Positions 26,391 through 35,821 of a stretch of 64,000 nucleotides of DNA are shown here, piece after piece. Numbering within the stretch: position 1 is the stretch's first letter; the number at the start of each line of letters is the position of its first letter. Source of the stretch: Symploca sp. SIO2E9 (lineage in GTDB: Bacteria > Cyanobacteriota > Cyanobacteriia > Cyanobacteriales > Coleofasciculaceae); assembly GCA_010692645.1 (NCBI GenBank), contig JAAHGS010000008.1, forward strand, positions 69,218 to 133,217. Reading direction: 5' to 3'. The position numbers and the translations under genes were made by a program. The notes under the pieces were generated by a model. That model did no database searches, was not told the DNA's origin, and saw nothing but the letters and a program-made list of their open reading frames with translations.

Positions 26391-27143
26391 TTACAAAGTG
26401 GCCCATCCACCATCAACCAGGATTTCTTCACCTAGCATAAAAGAGGAATCATCACTGGCGAGAAACAGAACTACACCAGCAATCTCCTCAGGTTTTCCAA
26501 AACGACCTATAGGGGTTCGCTGTAGAACTGCCTGTGCAGCTTCTTGTGTTAGTCCCATCTTACTCCAAATCGGGGTATCAATTGGACCAGGAGCAACAGC
26601 ATTAACTCGAATCTTACGATCAAGGAATTCTACACTCATTGATCTAGTCAAAGAGCGTACAGCGGCTTTTGTTGCCGAGTAGACACTTTCTCCAACCATG
26701 GCAGTTTGCGCTAAGGTGGTGGTATTTAAAACAATGCTCCCTCCCTCTTTCATCAAGGGTTCTAACTTTTGTACCGTAAAGAATACACCCTTAAGGTTGA
26801 TGGTAATTTCTTCATCAAAAGCTGATACAGTTACCTCTCGAAAAGGAGCATTTCTAGCCACTCCTGAATTAACAAAGAGTGTATCAAATGAACCTACAGT
26901 AGCTTTGATTTGTTCAGCAAGATGATCCAGATTAGCTAAATCAAGCACATCAGCACGAATAGGAATGGCGTTACTACCCAGAGTGGTAGCTGCTTGCTGT
27001 AAACGTTCTTCATTTTGTCCAGTTACAATAACCTTGGCACCTTCTTTTAGGAATAACTGTGCAGTTGCCAAGCCAATTCCTGAAGTTCCGCCGGTAATAA
27101 CAGCTATTTTTCCGGCTAATCGTCCTGCCGTATTCGTCGTCAT
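26391..27143 (-). CDS. Short-chain dehydrogenase/reductase (SDR)
   Basis: The 250-residue protein has the classical SDR layout: cofactor loop GGTSGIG at residues 18-24, NSGVARN in place of NNAG, a Ser about 13 residues before the catalytic YSATK, and a C-terminal PIGRFGKPEEIAGVVLFLASD followed by ILVDGGW. Such enzymes use NAD(P)H to reduce or oxidise small alcohols and ketones; the substrate cannot be told. An AGGA lies before the ATG. No operon partner: the upstream neighbour diverges and the downstream one converges. Confidence 0.9.
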   Translation of the reverse strand: MTTNTAGRLAGKIAVITGGTSGIGLATAQLFLKEGAKVIVTGQNEERLQQAATTLGSNAIPIRADVLDLANLDHLAEQIKATVGSFDTLFVNSGVARNAPFREVTVSAFDEEITINLKGVFFTVQKLEPLMKEGGSIVLNTTTLAQTAMVGESVYSATKAAVRSLTRSMSVEFLDRKIRVNAVAPGPIDTPIWSKMGLTQEAAQAVLQRTPIGRFGKPEEIAGVVLFLASDDSSFMLGEEILVDGGWATL

Positions 27144-27313
27144 TGATATCCTCGTAACAAACTAATCAAGGAGTCGCAGAGTAAAAAGTTCCACACTTTT
27201 GAATACTAATCCGTAAAGATGTAAATCTTGCAGTTCCAGGAATAGTGTTATCCAATCCTGAGAATAGTATTATTCAATCCTTATCTTTAATAAGAAATCA
27301 ACGATGCTGAAAA

Positions 27314-27334
27314 CCCCGTTACTTCAGTAGGGGG
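27314..27334 (+). other. Hairpin resembling an IS200/IS605 right end
   Basis: CCCCGTTAC, four loop bases and GTAGGGGG form an imperfect hairpin followed by GATGAAAGCGAG, about 65 bp upstream of the solute-binding protein gene. It resembles the GC hairpins ending tnpB-type elements elsewhere in this window, but could instead be a leader structure. Weak support. Confidence 0.3.
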
Positions 27335-27401
27335 ATGAAAGCGAGAAAGGAGTCTTGAGACTCCCTTGACAAGCTTATACTTTCGATAAAACTTCATCGG
27401 C

Positions 27402-28184
27402 ATGGTCAGCAACAAATTTCTACCTTTCAGTTTAGCAATGGGATTGACAATCCTGTCAATACTTGCCCACTCAACAGCCCAAAGTGCCGAACTTGACGAG
27501 ATTAAGCGCCGAGGCGAGTTAATTGTTGCAGTTAAAGATAACCTGCGTCCCTTAGGCTTTCTGGAAACAAATGGGCAACTGCAAGGTTTTGAAATTGATA
27601 TAGCTAGACGCCTAGCAGCTGAACTTTTAGGAGATGCTGAGGCTTTAGTTTTGCAGCCAGTAGCGAATAATCAGCGGCTCAATGTAGTTTTGGAGGAAGA
27701 AGTTGACCTCACAATTGCCAGAGTCACCGCAACTGATTCCCGCTCTCGTATAGTTTACTTGAGCATACCCTATTATCTAGATGGTACCGGATTAATTACT
27801 AAAGATACCTCAACCAGCAAACTAAAAGATTTCCAGTCGAAGAAAATTGCTGTACTCAATGGTTCGAGTACGACCGCCGTAGTGCAGTATAATCTACCAG
27901 AAGCTCAACTAGTGGGGGTTAATTCTTACCAAGAAGCACTGCTGCTTTTAGAAAAAGGCACTGCTGATGCCTTCGCTGCCGATAATAGCCTCCTGACTGG
28001 CTGGGTACAGGAATATCCTGACTATAAAATGCTGCCAGTACGGCTCTCTAGTGAAGCTCTATGCATAGTGATGCCAAAAGGGTTACAGTACTCTCAGCTA
28101 CAGCGGCGAGTAAATGAAGCGATCGCTAAGTGGAAAGCTGAAGGCTGGTTAGCTGAACGTGCTGCTGCTTGGGGTTTACCATAA
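27402..28184 (+). CDS. Periplasmic amino-acid-type solute-binding protein (family 3)
   Basis: A signal peptide (cleavage near AQSA-EL, residues 1-29) precedes LDEIKRRGELIVAVKDNLRPLGF, the characteristic start of bacterial extracellular solute-binding protein family 3. GFEIDIARRLAAELLG and GTADAFAADNSLLTG also fit. At 260 residues the length is usual. Members deliver polar amino acids to ABC importers. No permease or ATPase gene is adjacent, so it is an orphan whose ligand and transporter are unknown. Confidence 0.9.
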   Translation: MVSNKFLPFSLAMGLTILSILAHSTAQSAELDEIKRRGELIVAVKDNLRPLGFLETNGQLQGFEIDIARRLAAELLGDAEALVLQPVANNQRLNVVLEEEVDLTIARVTATDSRSRIVYLSIPYYLDGTGLITKDTSTSKLKDFQSKKIAVLNGSSTTAVVQYNLPEAQLVGVNSYQEALLLLEKGTADAFAADNSLLTGWVQEYPDYKMLPVRLSSEALCIVMPKGLQYSQLQRRVNEAIAKWKAEGWLAERAAAWGLP

Positions 28185-28302
28185 AATGGTTCATGGTTGA
28201 TGGTACGCGCTCGGCGCATGCTGCGCAAACATGGTTCATGGAACATAGGTCAATGAACAATCAACAATGAGCAATGAGCAATAAACAGTAGTTTCAAATA
28301 CT

Positions 28303-28830
28303 ATGGAAGAAAAGCCTCTAATCATTTATCTGTCACTATTGATAATTCTGCTTGGCGGTGCTGGTTTTGCGGTGATTCGCCAGGTGCTTAAAACTCGCAA
28401 AATCGAAACTGTCCTCTCTAAGCTAGAGAAAAAATTACAACAAGAGCGGGGAACAGCTCAAGAGTATTATGAATTGGGCAGTATCTATGCAGACAAAAAA
28501 ATGTTTGCACAAGCGATCGTTGTTTTTCAAAAAGCAATTAAAACTGTAGATACTGAGGAAGAAAATATTGCCCCTGTATATAATGCCCTCGGTTTTGCCT
28601 ACTTTGCCCAGGAACAATTCGATATTGCTATTCGTAACTACAAAGAAGCTATCAAGCAAGAGCCAGGATATATCACTGCAATTAATAACCTAGGTCATGT
28701 TTATGAGCGCAAACAGCTAACATCTCAGGCTTTGGAAGCATACGAAGAGGCTCTCAAGTATGACCCAGATAATTCTACTGCTAAGCGTAGAGCCGAATCC
28801 CTGCGCAAAAGGATGGCGACGCCTGCTTAG
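28303..28830 (+). CDS. ycf37: Ycf37-like TPR protein (photosystem I assembly)
   Basis: The 175-residue protein has one N-terminal membrane helix (residues 6-25), a basic linker with KLEKKLQQERGTAQEYYELGSIYADKK, and three TPR units (IAPVYNALGFAYFAQEQFD, YKEAIKQEPGYITAINNLGH, TSQALEAYEEALKYDPDN). Length and order agree with Ycf37 of cyanobacteria and algal plastids, a thylakoid protein needed for photosystem I assembly or stability. The next gene is on the other strand. Many short TPR proteins exist, so identity by memory is good but not proved. Confidence 0.78.
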   Translation: MEEKPLIIYLSLLIILLGGAGFAVIRQVLKTRKIETVLSKLEKKLQQERGTAQEYYELGSIYADKKMFAQAIVVFQKAIKTVDTEEENIAPVYNALGFAYFAQEQFDIAIRNYKEAIKQEPGYITAINNLGHVYERKQLTSQALEAYEEALKYDPDNSTAKRRAESLRKRMATPA

Positions 28831-28847
28831 AGATGGGGAGATGGCAA

Positions 28848-29038
28848 GGATTTTGAGCCTTTTTTGACCCTTACAAGTGCAAGCTTATAGCATCCAATGG
28901 CTAAAAATCTTTGCACTTAATAGGAACATCTCGGAGCTGATCATAGATAATCAAGCCTAGAACTATCGGCTTTTCCCTACTCCCTGCTCCCTGCTAAGAG
29001 CTCCCTCTCCTTACCACCAGACTTATTCAGCAAACCCT
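28848..29038 (-). mobile_element. IS1380-derived MITE, one end missing
   Basis: The sequence is homologous, in reverse orientation, to the element at 40748-40977: GAGCCTTTTTTGACCCTTAC, ATAGCATCCAATGGCTAAAA and the end TTATTCAGCAAACCCT. The opposite end, about 45 bp, is replaced by a GGGGAGATGG-type repeat. The intact terminal repeat touches the 3' end of the hydrolase gene and supplies its TAG stop. Confidence 0.85.
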
Positions 29039-29924
29039 AATTAAGTTTTATCTCTAACGCCCATTCCCTAACCTGTTCGACAAATTCTTGAATTTTCTGC
29101 TGATATTCCAAACTAGCAACAGTTGCGACGTTAACGTGATCTGCACCGGGGACAAGCCACAGTTGCTTAGGTTCATTTGCTTGATTAAACAAGGCTTGAC
29201 TCATCTGTGCAGGTACTACTTGGTCATTACTACCATGAATCAGGAGTAATGGCATCTCTAACTTAGTAACCTTGCTAATCGAATCAAAACGCTGGGTTAA
29301 TAGCAAGTTTAATGGCAAGAAACCATACTTACCCTGAAGCTTAGCCATATCAAGCATGGAAGTAAATGAGCATTCCACAATTAAACCTGCAAATTCTGGA
29401 TTTCGCACCGCTAAATCAATTGCGATCGCTCCCCCCAGAGAATGACCATAGACGAAAATATCCTGGGGAAAAATACCTCTTTGTTTTAATAGGTAATCTC
29501 CAGCAACCTGGACATCTTGATAAACTCTAGCTTCGCTGGGAAAATTACCCTCAGAGCGACCATAACCCCGGTAGTCAATCATTAGTACCGAGAAGCCTAA
29601 CTGGTGAAATACTTGAGCCTTCCCAAGATTAGCAGAGATATTCTCCCCATTGCCATGTAGATAAAGCAGGACACCAGTAGCCTCAGAAACAGCTGGCAAC
29701 CACCAGCCATGAATGCGCTCAACTTTACCAAACCTTGCCCTTACCGGCAACCACACTTCCTCGTAAGCTAAACCCAATTGATCTGGGGTAGCTGTAATCA
29801 CTGGTGAGGGAAAAAAGATGAGACGGTTTTGCCACAGCATAGCAGATGTACAGATAGCAAAGTAAGCGACCGCTAAAAATCCTACAACAGTAAGCATCAA
29901 CTTGGCACCAAGTTTAAACTTCAA
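29037..29924 (-). CDS. Alpha/beta hydrolase (BEM46-like)
   Basis: The 295-residue protein has an N-terminal membrane anchor (residues 8-30), then [27 protein letters not shown] and the nucleophile elbow YGHSLGG. The catalytic acid is probably in [11 protein letters not shown] and the His in GADHVNVA. Layout agrees with the BEM46/ABHD family of membrane-tethered serine hydrolases; the substrate is unknown. The start is TTG inside the gatA stop (TTGA overlap), so it is coupled to gatA; an ATG nine codons later is an alternative. Its stop codon lies in the adjoining MITE. Confidence 0.88.
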   Translation of the reverse strand: MKFKLGAKLMLTVVGFLAVAYFAICTSAMLWQNRLIFFPSPVITATPDQLGLAYEEVWLPVRARFGKVERIHGWWLPAVSEATGVLLYLHGNGENISANLGKAQVFHQLGFSVLMIDYRGYGRSEGNFPSEARVYQDVQVAGDYLLKQRGIFPQDIFVYGHSLGGAIAIDLAVRNPEFAGLIVECSFTSMLDMAKLQGKYGFLPLNLLLTQRFDSISKVTKLEMPLLLIHGSNDQVVPAQMSQALFNQANEPKQLWLVPGADHVNVATVASLEYQQKIQEFVEQVREWALEIKLN

Positions 29925-31387
29925 CTTTCTAACTGCAAAGGCGGTTTACCCAGATGCCATGATGTAGATTGCTCGTAAGCATAAGCTACCTGAAACAGCT
30001 GATCTTCTCGTAAAACATTACCAATTAGTTGCATGCCAATTGGCAGTCCCTGATCATCATAGCCACAGGGAACATTGATTCCTGGTAAACCAGCGAGGCT
30101 AACAGGGATAGTCATCAAATCACCAAGATACATGCTTAAGGGGTCTTCTGTCTTTTCGCCAGCTTTAAATGCCGTTGTCGGAGCAGTGGGAGAAACTAGA
30201 ACATCAACTTCCTCAAAGGCGCTCTCAAAGTCTTGTTTAATCAGAGTGCGGACTTTTTGGGCTTTGAGGTAATAGGCGTCATAGTATCCAGCCGATAGGG
30301 CATAAGTCCCTAGCATAATTCGGCGCTTGACTTCTGCACCAAAGCCAGCAGCACGAGTTTTGGTATACATCGAGAGGATATTGTCAGCCTCAGCTACTCG
30401 CTTACCGTATTTAACGCCGTCGTAGCGAGCTAGATTTGCCGATGCCTCACTAGGAGCAATAATGTAATAGGTAGGTAAACCGTAGCGGAAACGGGGACAA
30501 GAAATCTCCTGGACTTCGGCACCCAAATTTTGCAGTTGCTCGATCGCTTTTTTTACCTTCTCGACTACGATCGTCTCTACACCTTCACCAAAGGTTTCTT
30601 TGATCACGCCGATTTTAATACTATTGGGCTTGAGTTCAGGTTGGAGTAATTTAGTATAGTCGGGAATTTCAACTTTGAGACTAGTGGCATCACTAGGGTC
30701 ATGACCAGCGATCGCGCCTAGTAAAATAGCTGCATCTTCTACATTAGTAGCTATTGGTCCAATTTGATCCAAGGAAGAGGCAAAGGCAACAAGACCATAG
30801 CGAGAAACTAAACCATAGGTTGGTTTCATACCGATAACGCCGCAGAAAGAGGCTGGTTGGCGAATTGAGCCACCAGTATCAGAACCGAGGGCTATTGGGC
30901 ATTCTCCCGCTGCTACAGCTGCTGTTGAACCTCCAGAAGAACCTCCAGGCACCCGCGACAAATCCCAGGGGTTACAGGTTACTTGATAGGCAGAGTTTTC
31001 AGTTGAACTGCCCATTGCAAATTCATCGAGATTGGTTTTACCTACGATTAAGGCATCGGCATCCTTGAGCTTTTGGGTTACTGTTGATTCGTAAGGAGGC
31101 ACAAAGTTTTCCAGAATGCGGGAGGCGCAGGTGGTGGCAATTCCCTTGGTACACATATTGTCTTTAATGCCGATGGGAATCCCCGCCAATAGCCCAATAT
31201 CTTCTCCGGCAGCGATTTTGGCATCCACTTGACGCGCCTGCTCTAGGGCTTGTTCTGATGTCGTGCATAAAAAGCTATGTACTTTTGGCTCTAGCTGTTG
31301 GATCTGATTTAGGGATTCTTGGGCAATTTCGACGGCTGAACGTTCTTTGCTGATCAGTTGTTGATGCAACTGGCGGATGGATGCCAT
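29921..31387 (-). CDS. gatA: Aspartyl/glutamyl-tRNA amidotransferase subunit A
   Basis: This 488-residue amidase-signature protein has the Lys of [11 protein letters not shown], the Ser-rich loop [17 protein letters not shown] and [16 protein letters not shown], giving the Ser-cisSer-Lys triad. GatA hydrolyses glutamine to ammonia for conversion of misacylated Glu-tRNA(Gln) (and Asp-tRNA(Asn)) within the GatCAB complex. Cyanobacteria lack a glutaminyl-tRNA synthetase, so it is essential. gatB and gatC are not nearby, as is normal for cyanobacteria. It overlaps the hydrolase gene by 4 bp. Confidence 0.97.
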   Translation of the reverse strand: MASIRQLHQQLISKERSAVEIAQESLNQIQQLEPKVHSFLCTTSEQALEQARQVDAKIAAGEDIGLLAGIPIGIKDNMCTKGIATTCASRILENFVPPYESTVTQKLKDADALIVGKTNLDEFAMGSSTENSAYQVTCNPWDLSRVPGGSSGGSTAAVAAGECPIALGSDTGGSIRQPASFCGVIGMKPTYGLVSRYGLVAFASSLDQIGPIATNVEDAAILLGAIAGHDPSDATSLKVEIPDYTKLLQPELKPNSIKIGVIKETFGEGVETIVVEKVKKAIEQLQNLGAEVQEISCPRFRYGLPTYYIIAPSEASANLARYDGVKYGKRVAEADNILSMYTKTRAAGFGAEVKRRIMLGTYALSAGYYDAYYLKAQKVRTLIKQDFESAFEEVDVLVSPTAPTTAFKAGEKTEDPLSMYLGDLMTIPVSLAGLPGINVPCGYDDQGLPIGMQLIGNVLREDQLFQVAYAYEQSTSWHLGKPPLQLES

Positions 31388-31602
31388 GCAGCGACCTCTT
31401 TAAATTAACTCCGGATGCAAACACCAGTATAAGGCTAGAACCCTGCCGAAGCAGTAATCGAGAAAGCTAGCACTTGACAATTAAGCGAGCGCCATGATAA
31501 AATTACACGTCACTCGTGGTATATCCTAAAATAATTGCCCTGAAACTATCCCCAAGCTGTTAGCCTAAGAGTAGTCGTAACTCAATGATTTTCCTCTAAA
31601 TC

Positions 31603-32664
31603 CTAGAGAAAGTCCTTGAATTTGGGGTCAGATGCTATATTTTTGAGAGCCTGCTTGATTTCTTGCGTCCGGTCTTTTTTAACAATTAAAGTAGCATTGC
31701 GATCGCGCACCACAACCACATCCTCTAGACCAATGGTCACAATCACTTCATTCTCATCAGAGGAGAAAATAATTGCATCTTTAGTATCTATTCCTACATG
31801 GTTTGCCAGTTCCACATTAGCTTCATTCCCTTTACGCAAGCGCTCAAGAGCATTCCAGTCTCCCAAATCATCCCAGCCAAAAGAAGCAGGTAAGACATAG
31901 GTGAGCTCAGTTTTTTCCATGAGGGCGTAGTCGAGGCTCTTCTTTGGTAGATGGGAGTAAGCAGCTGCACCTTTTTCTTCTAAAGGACCAATAATTTCCG
32001 GCGCATAGGTACGAAGTTCATTTAAAACCACCCCAGCCCGGAAAATAAACATGCCACTGTTCCAGCTGAATTTACCAGTCGCCAGAAAAGCCTCTGCCTT
32101 CTCACGATCAGGTTTTTCTGTGAACCGTTCTACTTTGTAAACTGGCAATCCTCCAAAATTACCAATTTCCTCCCCCTGTTCAATATAACCATAACCTGTA
32201 GATGGGTATCCTGGAGCAATACCCAGTGTCACAATAGAATTTTGAGCTAATGCTAGTTCAGCAGCAGCATAGATAGTTTTTTGGAAAGCGGCATTCCCTT
32301 CAATCCAGTGATCAGCAGGAAAAAAGCCCACTAAGGCATCTTCTCCATAAGCCTTGGCAATTTCCAGTGTAGCCCAGGCAACTGCTGGTGCGGTGTCACG
32401 TCCTTCTGGTTCCGCTAGTAAATTCTGCTTAGCAAGCTGGGGCAATTGTTCACCGACACCTTCAGCCAGCAGTTGTGAAGTCACCACCCATAATTTATCT
32501 GGGTTACCAGCTAAATCGATTAATCGTTCAGCTGTTGTTTGTAAGAGGCTCTTACCGCTCCCATCTAAACTTAAAAATTGTTTAGGTCTTTGCTTGCGAC
32601 TCACCGGCCAAAAACGCTCTCCTTTACCACCGGCAAGAATCACGGGGATTAAAGATTTGTCCAT
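31603..32664 (-). CDS. manC: Mannose-1-phosphate guanylyltransferase
   Basis: The 353-residue protein starts with the nucleotidyltransferase motif VILAGGKGERFWPVSR and PKQFLSL, then FFPADHWIEG, EKPDREKAEAFL, SFGWDDLGDWNAL. This is the GDP-mannose-forming enzyme (mannose 1-phosphate plus GTP). It lacks the extra C-terminal isomerase domain of bifunctional enzymes, so it is the short type. GDP-mannose feeds exopolysaccharide and lipopolysaccharide synthesis; a GT4 glycosyltransferase gene lies 3.2 kb upstream in the same direction. Confidence 0.93.
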   Translation of the reverse strand: MDKSLIPVILAGGKGERFWPVSRKQRPKQFLSLDGSGKSLLQTTAERLIDLAGNPDKLWVVTSQLLAEGVGEQLPQLAKQNLLAEPEGRDTAPAVAWATLEIAKAYGEDALVGFFPADHWIEGNAAFQKTIYAAAELALAQNSIVTLGIAPGYPSTGYGYIEQGEEIGNFGGLPVYKVERFTEKPDREKAEAFLATGKFSWNSGMFIFRAGVVLNELRTYAPEIIGPLEEKGAAAYSHLPKKSLDYALMEKTELTYVLPASFGWDDLGDWNALERLRKGNEANVELANHVGIDTKDAIIFSSDENEVIVTIGLEDVVVVRDRNATLIVKKDRTQEIKQALKNIASDPKFKDFL

Positions 32665-32716
32665 TGCTAGCAGCTTCCGATAATTTCAGTTTCAGCTACA
32701 TCCTAGCCGATAGTTT

Positions 32717-32914
32717 TTAGCTACCAAAATCTACCAAGGTAGAAATTAGCCCGCTAATGCAAGATGATTTCTCATCTGTTTTAATTTCAGAACTTTCAGG
32801 GTGACGATAACTATCAAACAGAGCAGAAACCATCACCCAATCTTTGTCTCGGTGGATAACATAATCCCAGATACGCGATAAAAAACTATCAGTGGTGTGC
32901 TGAAAAAATCTAGT
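32717..32914 (-). CDS. Unassigned open frame without a clear start, possibly a gene remnant
   Basis: In the 308 bp gap between manC and the 895-residue protein, a 65-codon open frame reads FLSRIWDYVIHRDKDWVMVS, then ALFDSYRHPESSEIKTDEKS. Composition looks protein-like, but the frame opens right after a TAA and the only internal starts are GTG/ATG at codons 27-28. It may be the tail of a broken gene or a shortened small protein. I do not recognise it. Confidence 0.35.
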   Translation of the reverse strand, partial: TRFFQHTTDSFLSRIWDYVIHRDKDWVMVSALFDSYRHPESSEIKTDEKSSCISGLISTLVDFGS

Positions 32915-32972
32915 TTAGATCTCAAACTAAAAAATAAGTTTCAGCAATGCCCCACTGATTCGTCGCAAAAAT

Positions 32973-35660
32973 TCACACTTCAAACCCATCCAGAGACTCA
33001 CTACCAGATAAATTGGGATGAACTACGGTACGCTCAACCCCTACTTTGTGACTTTCCCGCTGAGTGTAAATATCAATTGCGATCGCTTCCAATCTGATTT
33101 CTAAACTACCATAGGGAACAGTTAATTGAGTCATTGCCTCCAGTTCACCAGCATCATCGGCTAAGAAATCCACTAAAGAGCGTGGTCCATCCAGCAGAGA
33201 GCGACTTTGTCTGTCTTGAACCCAGAGTTTAACATAAAGACGAGAAGGATAGGCTGGCACTTTAATACGGACTATAAAAGATTCTCCAGCAGTTAGTTCA
33301 CCTGTGGGGATAAAGATTTTGGGTTCTGGTATTGGAGATTCTAGCTGCAGTGGGGAAATAATCTCATCTGCTGAATGATTACTAGCTTGCTCAGCTAGAG
33401 CAATCATTCCCAAAGCATCACCCCTGAATGATGATAGTTGTGATTCTGATAGCTGTTCATCTTCTACAACAATTTCTTGAGCTAGCCAATCTGTATTGGC
33501 AGTACTATCGCTTAAGGCTCGCTCTGGTATTGCTACATCTCGGGGAATATTCTCTAGAAGGGGAAGTGGTTGTAGTTGTTGTGTTTCAGTAGTATCGCTA
33601 GGGAAATCGCCTTTATCCTCCCCTAAAGATTGTTCAGAATCAGTTACTACTACCTCAGAATTTAGCTCTTGAGTAACCTCAACTTGCTTACTAGAAGTAG
33701 ATGAGTCAGAGGTAAGCCATTGAGAAGACTGAGCATCTGTAGCTAGAGAATTCAGCCGCAACCAAAAACGCTCTTCTATTGGGAATACTCCCAAGATTTT
33801 ATCGACAGCATTGGGCTCAGACTCTGGTTGAGATCTAGTCTGAGCCTCGGTATCATCTAAACTAGTTGGTGCAGATATTTCCTCAGTATTGTCCGAGTCG
33901 ATATTGGCGGGATCTTCTTTGTGCCCTATCTCTTGCTCAGAATCTGCTACCTTTACCAGAGCTTCTGGTTCCTCAGTATTGATTTCACTAGATATAGGCT
34001 CTGCCAGTGGTAATGTATCTTCTGGCGAAATAGCACTTAACAAATGGATAGCTTCTTCTGGGGATGCTATTTCTGTAGATTTGTCTTCTGCATTCTTCTG
34101 CGTTAACTCTGAATCTGGAGTTTCAACAGTATAGTTTTCCTGAAGTGCCTCTACTTGCTCAATAACACTGGCAGGATTTGCTGTTTCAGCACGGGCAACA
34201 GACTCTAGCTTAGGAAAATTGGGCAGTTGTAGAGATTTAGACAATCTTTGAGTCTGGTTTTTAGGGTAAAGTTGTGGAGGTAGAACCTGCTTAGATGAAA
34301 TTTGCAAGGGTAGAGGCTTATGATCTTGAGGATCATTTACCAATTTAAGCAAAGCCTCATTCAAAGGAGTTGGAGCTGATATTTTTATTGGCGGCTTTTC
34401 CCAATCAGCTTGCCAGCTCACAGGATTATTCGCAAGTCCCAGTATTTTTGCCACAGGCATGGTCTTACTTTCTGGGATAATAGTTCCTAATAAATCATCT
34501 AAATCAGCAGTAACACTAAATGCTTGATTTGCCAAAGCAACCGAGGCATCGCCATAAAGCGTGACTTTTCCTAAAATCAGACGGGTATGGCACTCAGCTG
34601 GAATTTCTAGAGTATGGCTAAAAGCTAATGGTAATGAATCTTGAGATATAGGCTGATTTAAATCGACAAGGACTTTTGAGGTTTGAGGATCGCGCAGCTG
34701 ATAGCGCAGGGTTGCTTTGGAAAGGGATTTGTGAACCAACTCATTGTCGCTATTGGCTTCCGAGAGGTCAATTTTGCCAGTAATGTTCAAAGATTCTCCC
34801 CGCCTTGCTACAAAGGCTTCTTCGTCAAGGGATAATGTGAATCCTTGCTGATTGATTAATGTCTCTAAATCACTCTCTGACTCAGGTGTTGCTGATTTAT
34901 CTGATCCTTGAGATGATGGCTGTAGGTCATGAAACTCAGATTCCTCAAACTCTTGCAATACTGGCTCCACTACTTGCTGCATAATTTGCTCAAGTGTTTC
35001 TAGGGATTGAGCCATGAGCGGGTTTTCTGAAGTCCCTACCTCAGCTGATTTACTGTTGAAGGTTACTGGATTCTCGTCTAAGTTAGCTGCCTCAAAAGCC
35101 TTCGGCTGGAGAGAGGGGGGGATGGAGTAGGGAAACTTTTGTATAGAAGGAGTAGGGGCAGAAACACTGTTACTGTTATCCTCATTGGCAGTATCTAATC
35201 GTTGTTCACCGCCGAATTCTCCCTCTGCTCGCCTCTGGGCTTCCAATCTACCAATGCTGATAAGTTGATCCTGAGGTGATTTCTCTTCCTGATTAGGAAT
35301 AACTTCTGAGGGTGTTGGTAAAACTTGCAGCTTAACAGCTTGGTGTGAAGATTCACTCATAGCATCTAGCATGATATCGCCAGAGCAAGATAACTCCCAC
35401 AGCCCTGATTTAAGGTAGGTAAAAGGCATAACCACCACTAATCCTTCTCGGCTAGTGCGGCGCAATCGCTTTTGAAAACGGCGCTTTGGCGGAACTTCCT
35501 CCACGCTTTCATGACTGACGCGGACTTCAACATCAATATTGATGAGGCTCGATTGAGCAACTACCCGATACCTAGCTGCTTCAATTTCGATTTTTGGTGA
35601 CTTGATCGGTTGCCAGGAGCTTTCACCCTCTTTCTGTATTAAAAAATCCCAGTATGCCAT
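32973..35660 (-). CDS. Large acidic protein with beta-rich ends, unknown function
   Basis: This 895-residue protein is not recognised. The first 120 residues form a beta-rich domain (MAYWDFLIQKEGESSWQPI, basic patch PPKRRFQKRLRRTSREG). The middle, about 130-260 and 490-770, is acidic low-complexity sequence rich in Ser/Glu/Gln. A second beta domain spans about 280-400 (LRYQLRDPQTSKVLVDLNQ) and a third closes the protein (FIVRIKVPAYPSRLYVKLWV). No signal peptide or membrane helix, so it is cytoplasmic or exported by an unknown route. It follows the GT4 gene and precedes manC on the same strand. It looks like a cyanobacterial scaffold-type protein; that is inference. Confidence 0.75.
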   Translation of the reverse strand: MAYWDFLIQKEGESSWQPIKSPKIEIEAARYRVVAQSSLINIDVEVRVSHESVEEVPPKRRFQKRLRRTSREGLVVVMPFTYLKSGLWELSCSGDIMLDAMSESSHQAVKLQVLPTPSEVIPNQEEKSPQDQLISIGRLEAQRRAEGEFGGEQRLDTANEDNSNSVSAPTPSIQKFPYSIPPSLQPKAFEAANLDENPVTFNSKSAEVGTSENPLMAQSLETLEQIMQQVVEPVLQEFEESEFHDLQPSSQGSDKSATPESESDLETLINQQGFTLSLDEEAFVARRGESLNITGKIDLSEANSDNELVHKSLSKATLRYQLRDPQTSKVLVDLNQPISQDSLPLAFSHTLEIPAECHTRLILGKVTLYGDASVALANQAFSVTADLDDLLGTIIPESKTMPVAKILGLANNPVSWQADWEKPPIKISAPTPLNEALLKLVNDPQDHKPLPLQISSKQVLPPQLYPKNQTQRLSKSLQLPNFPKLESVARAETANPASVIEQVEALQENYTVETPDSELTQKNAEDKSTEIASPEEAIHLLSAISPEDTLPLAEPISSEINTEEPEALVKVADSEQEIGHKEDPANIDSDNTEEISAPTSLDDTEAQTRSQPESEPNAVDKILGVFPIEERFWLRLNSLATDAQSSQWLTSDSSTSSKQVEVTQELNSEVVVTDSEQSLGEDKGDFPSDTTETQQLQPLPLLENIPRDVAIPERALSDSTANTDWLAQEIVVEDEQLSESQLSSFRGDALGMIALAEQASNHSADEIISPLQLESPIPEPKIFIPTGELTAGESFIVRIKVPAYPSRLYVKLWVQDRQSRSLLDGPRSLVDFLADDAGELEAMTQLTVPYGSLEIRLEAIAIDIYTQRESHKVGVERTVVHPNLSGSESLDGFEV

Positions 35661-35821
35661 AGTTGTTATCCCATCATCAAATCTCCAAAGGACAATGCGA
35701 CCCTGTTTAAGGTCTTGGAAAAAGTTGAGCTTTGATGACAGTTGAATTCTACAGCCTACCAGTCCTCACTTTCAATATTTTCGACTCTTCGGTAGTGCCT
35801 CAAGAAAGTTAAGATTTAGAG

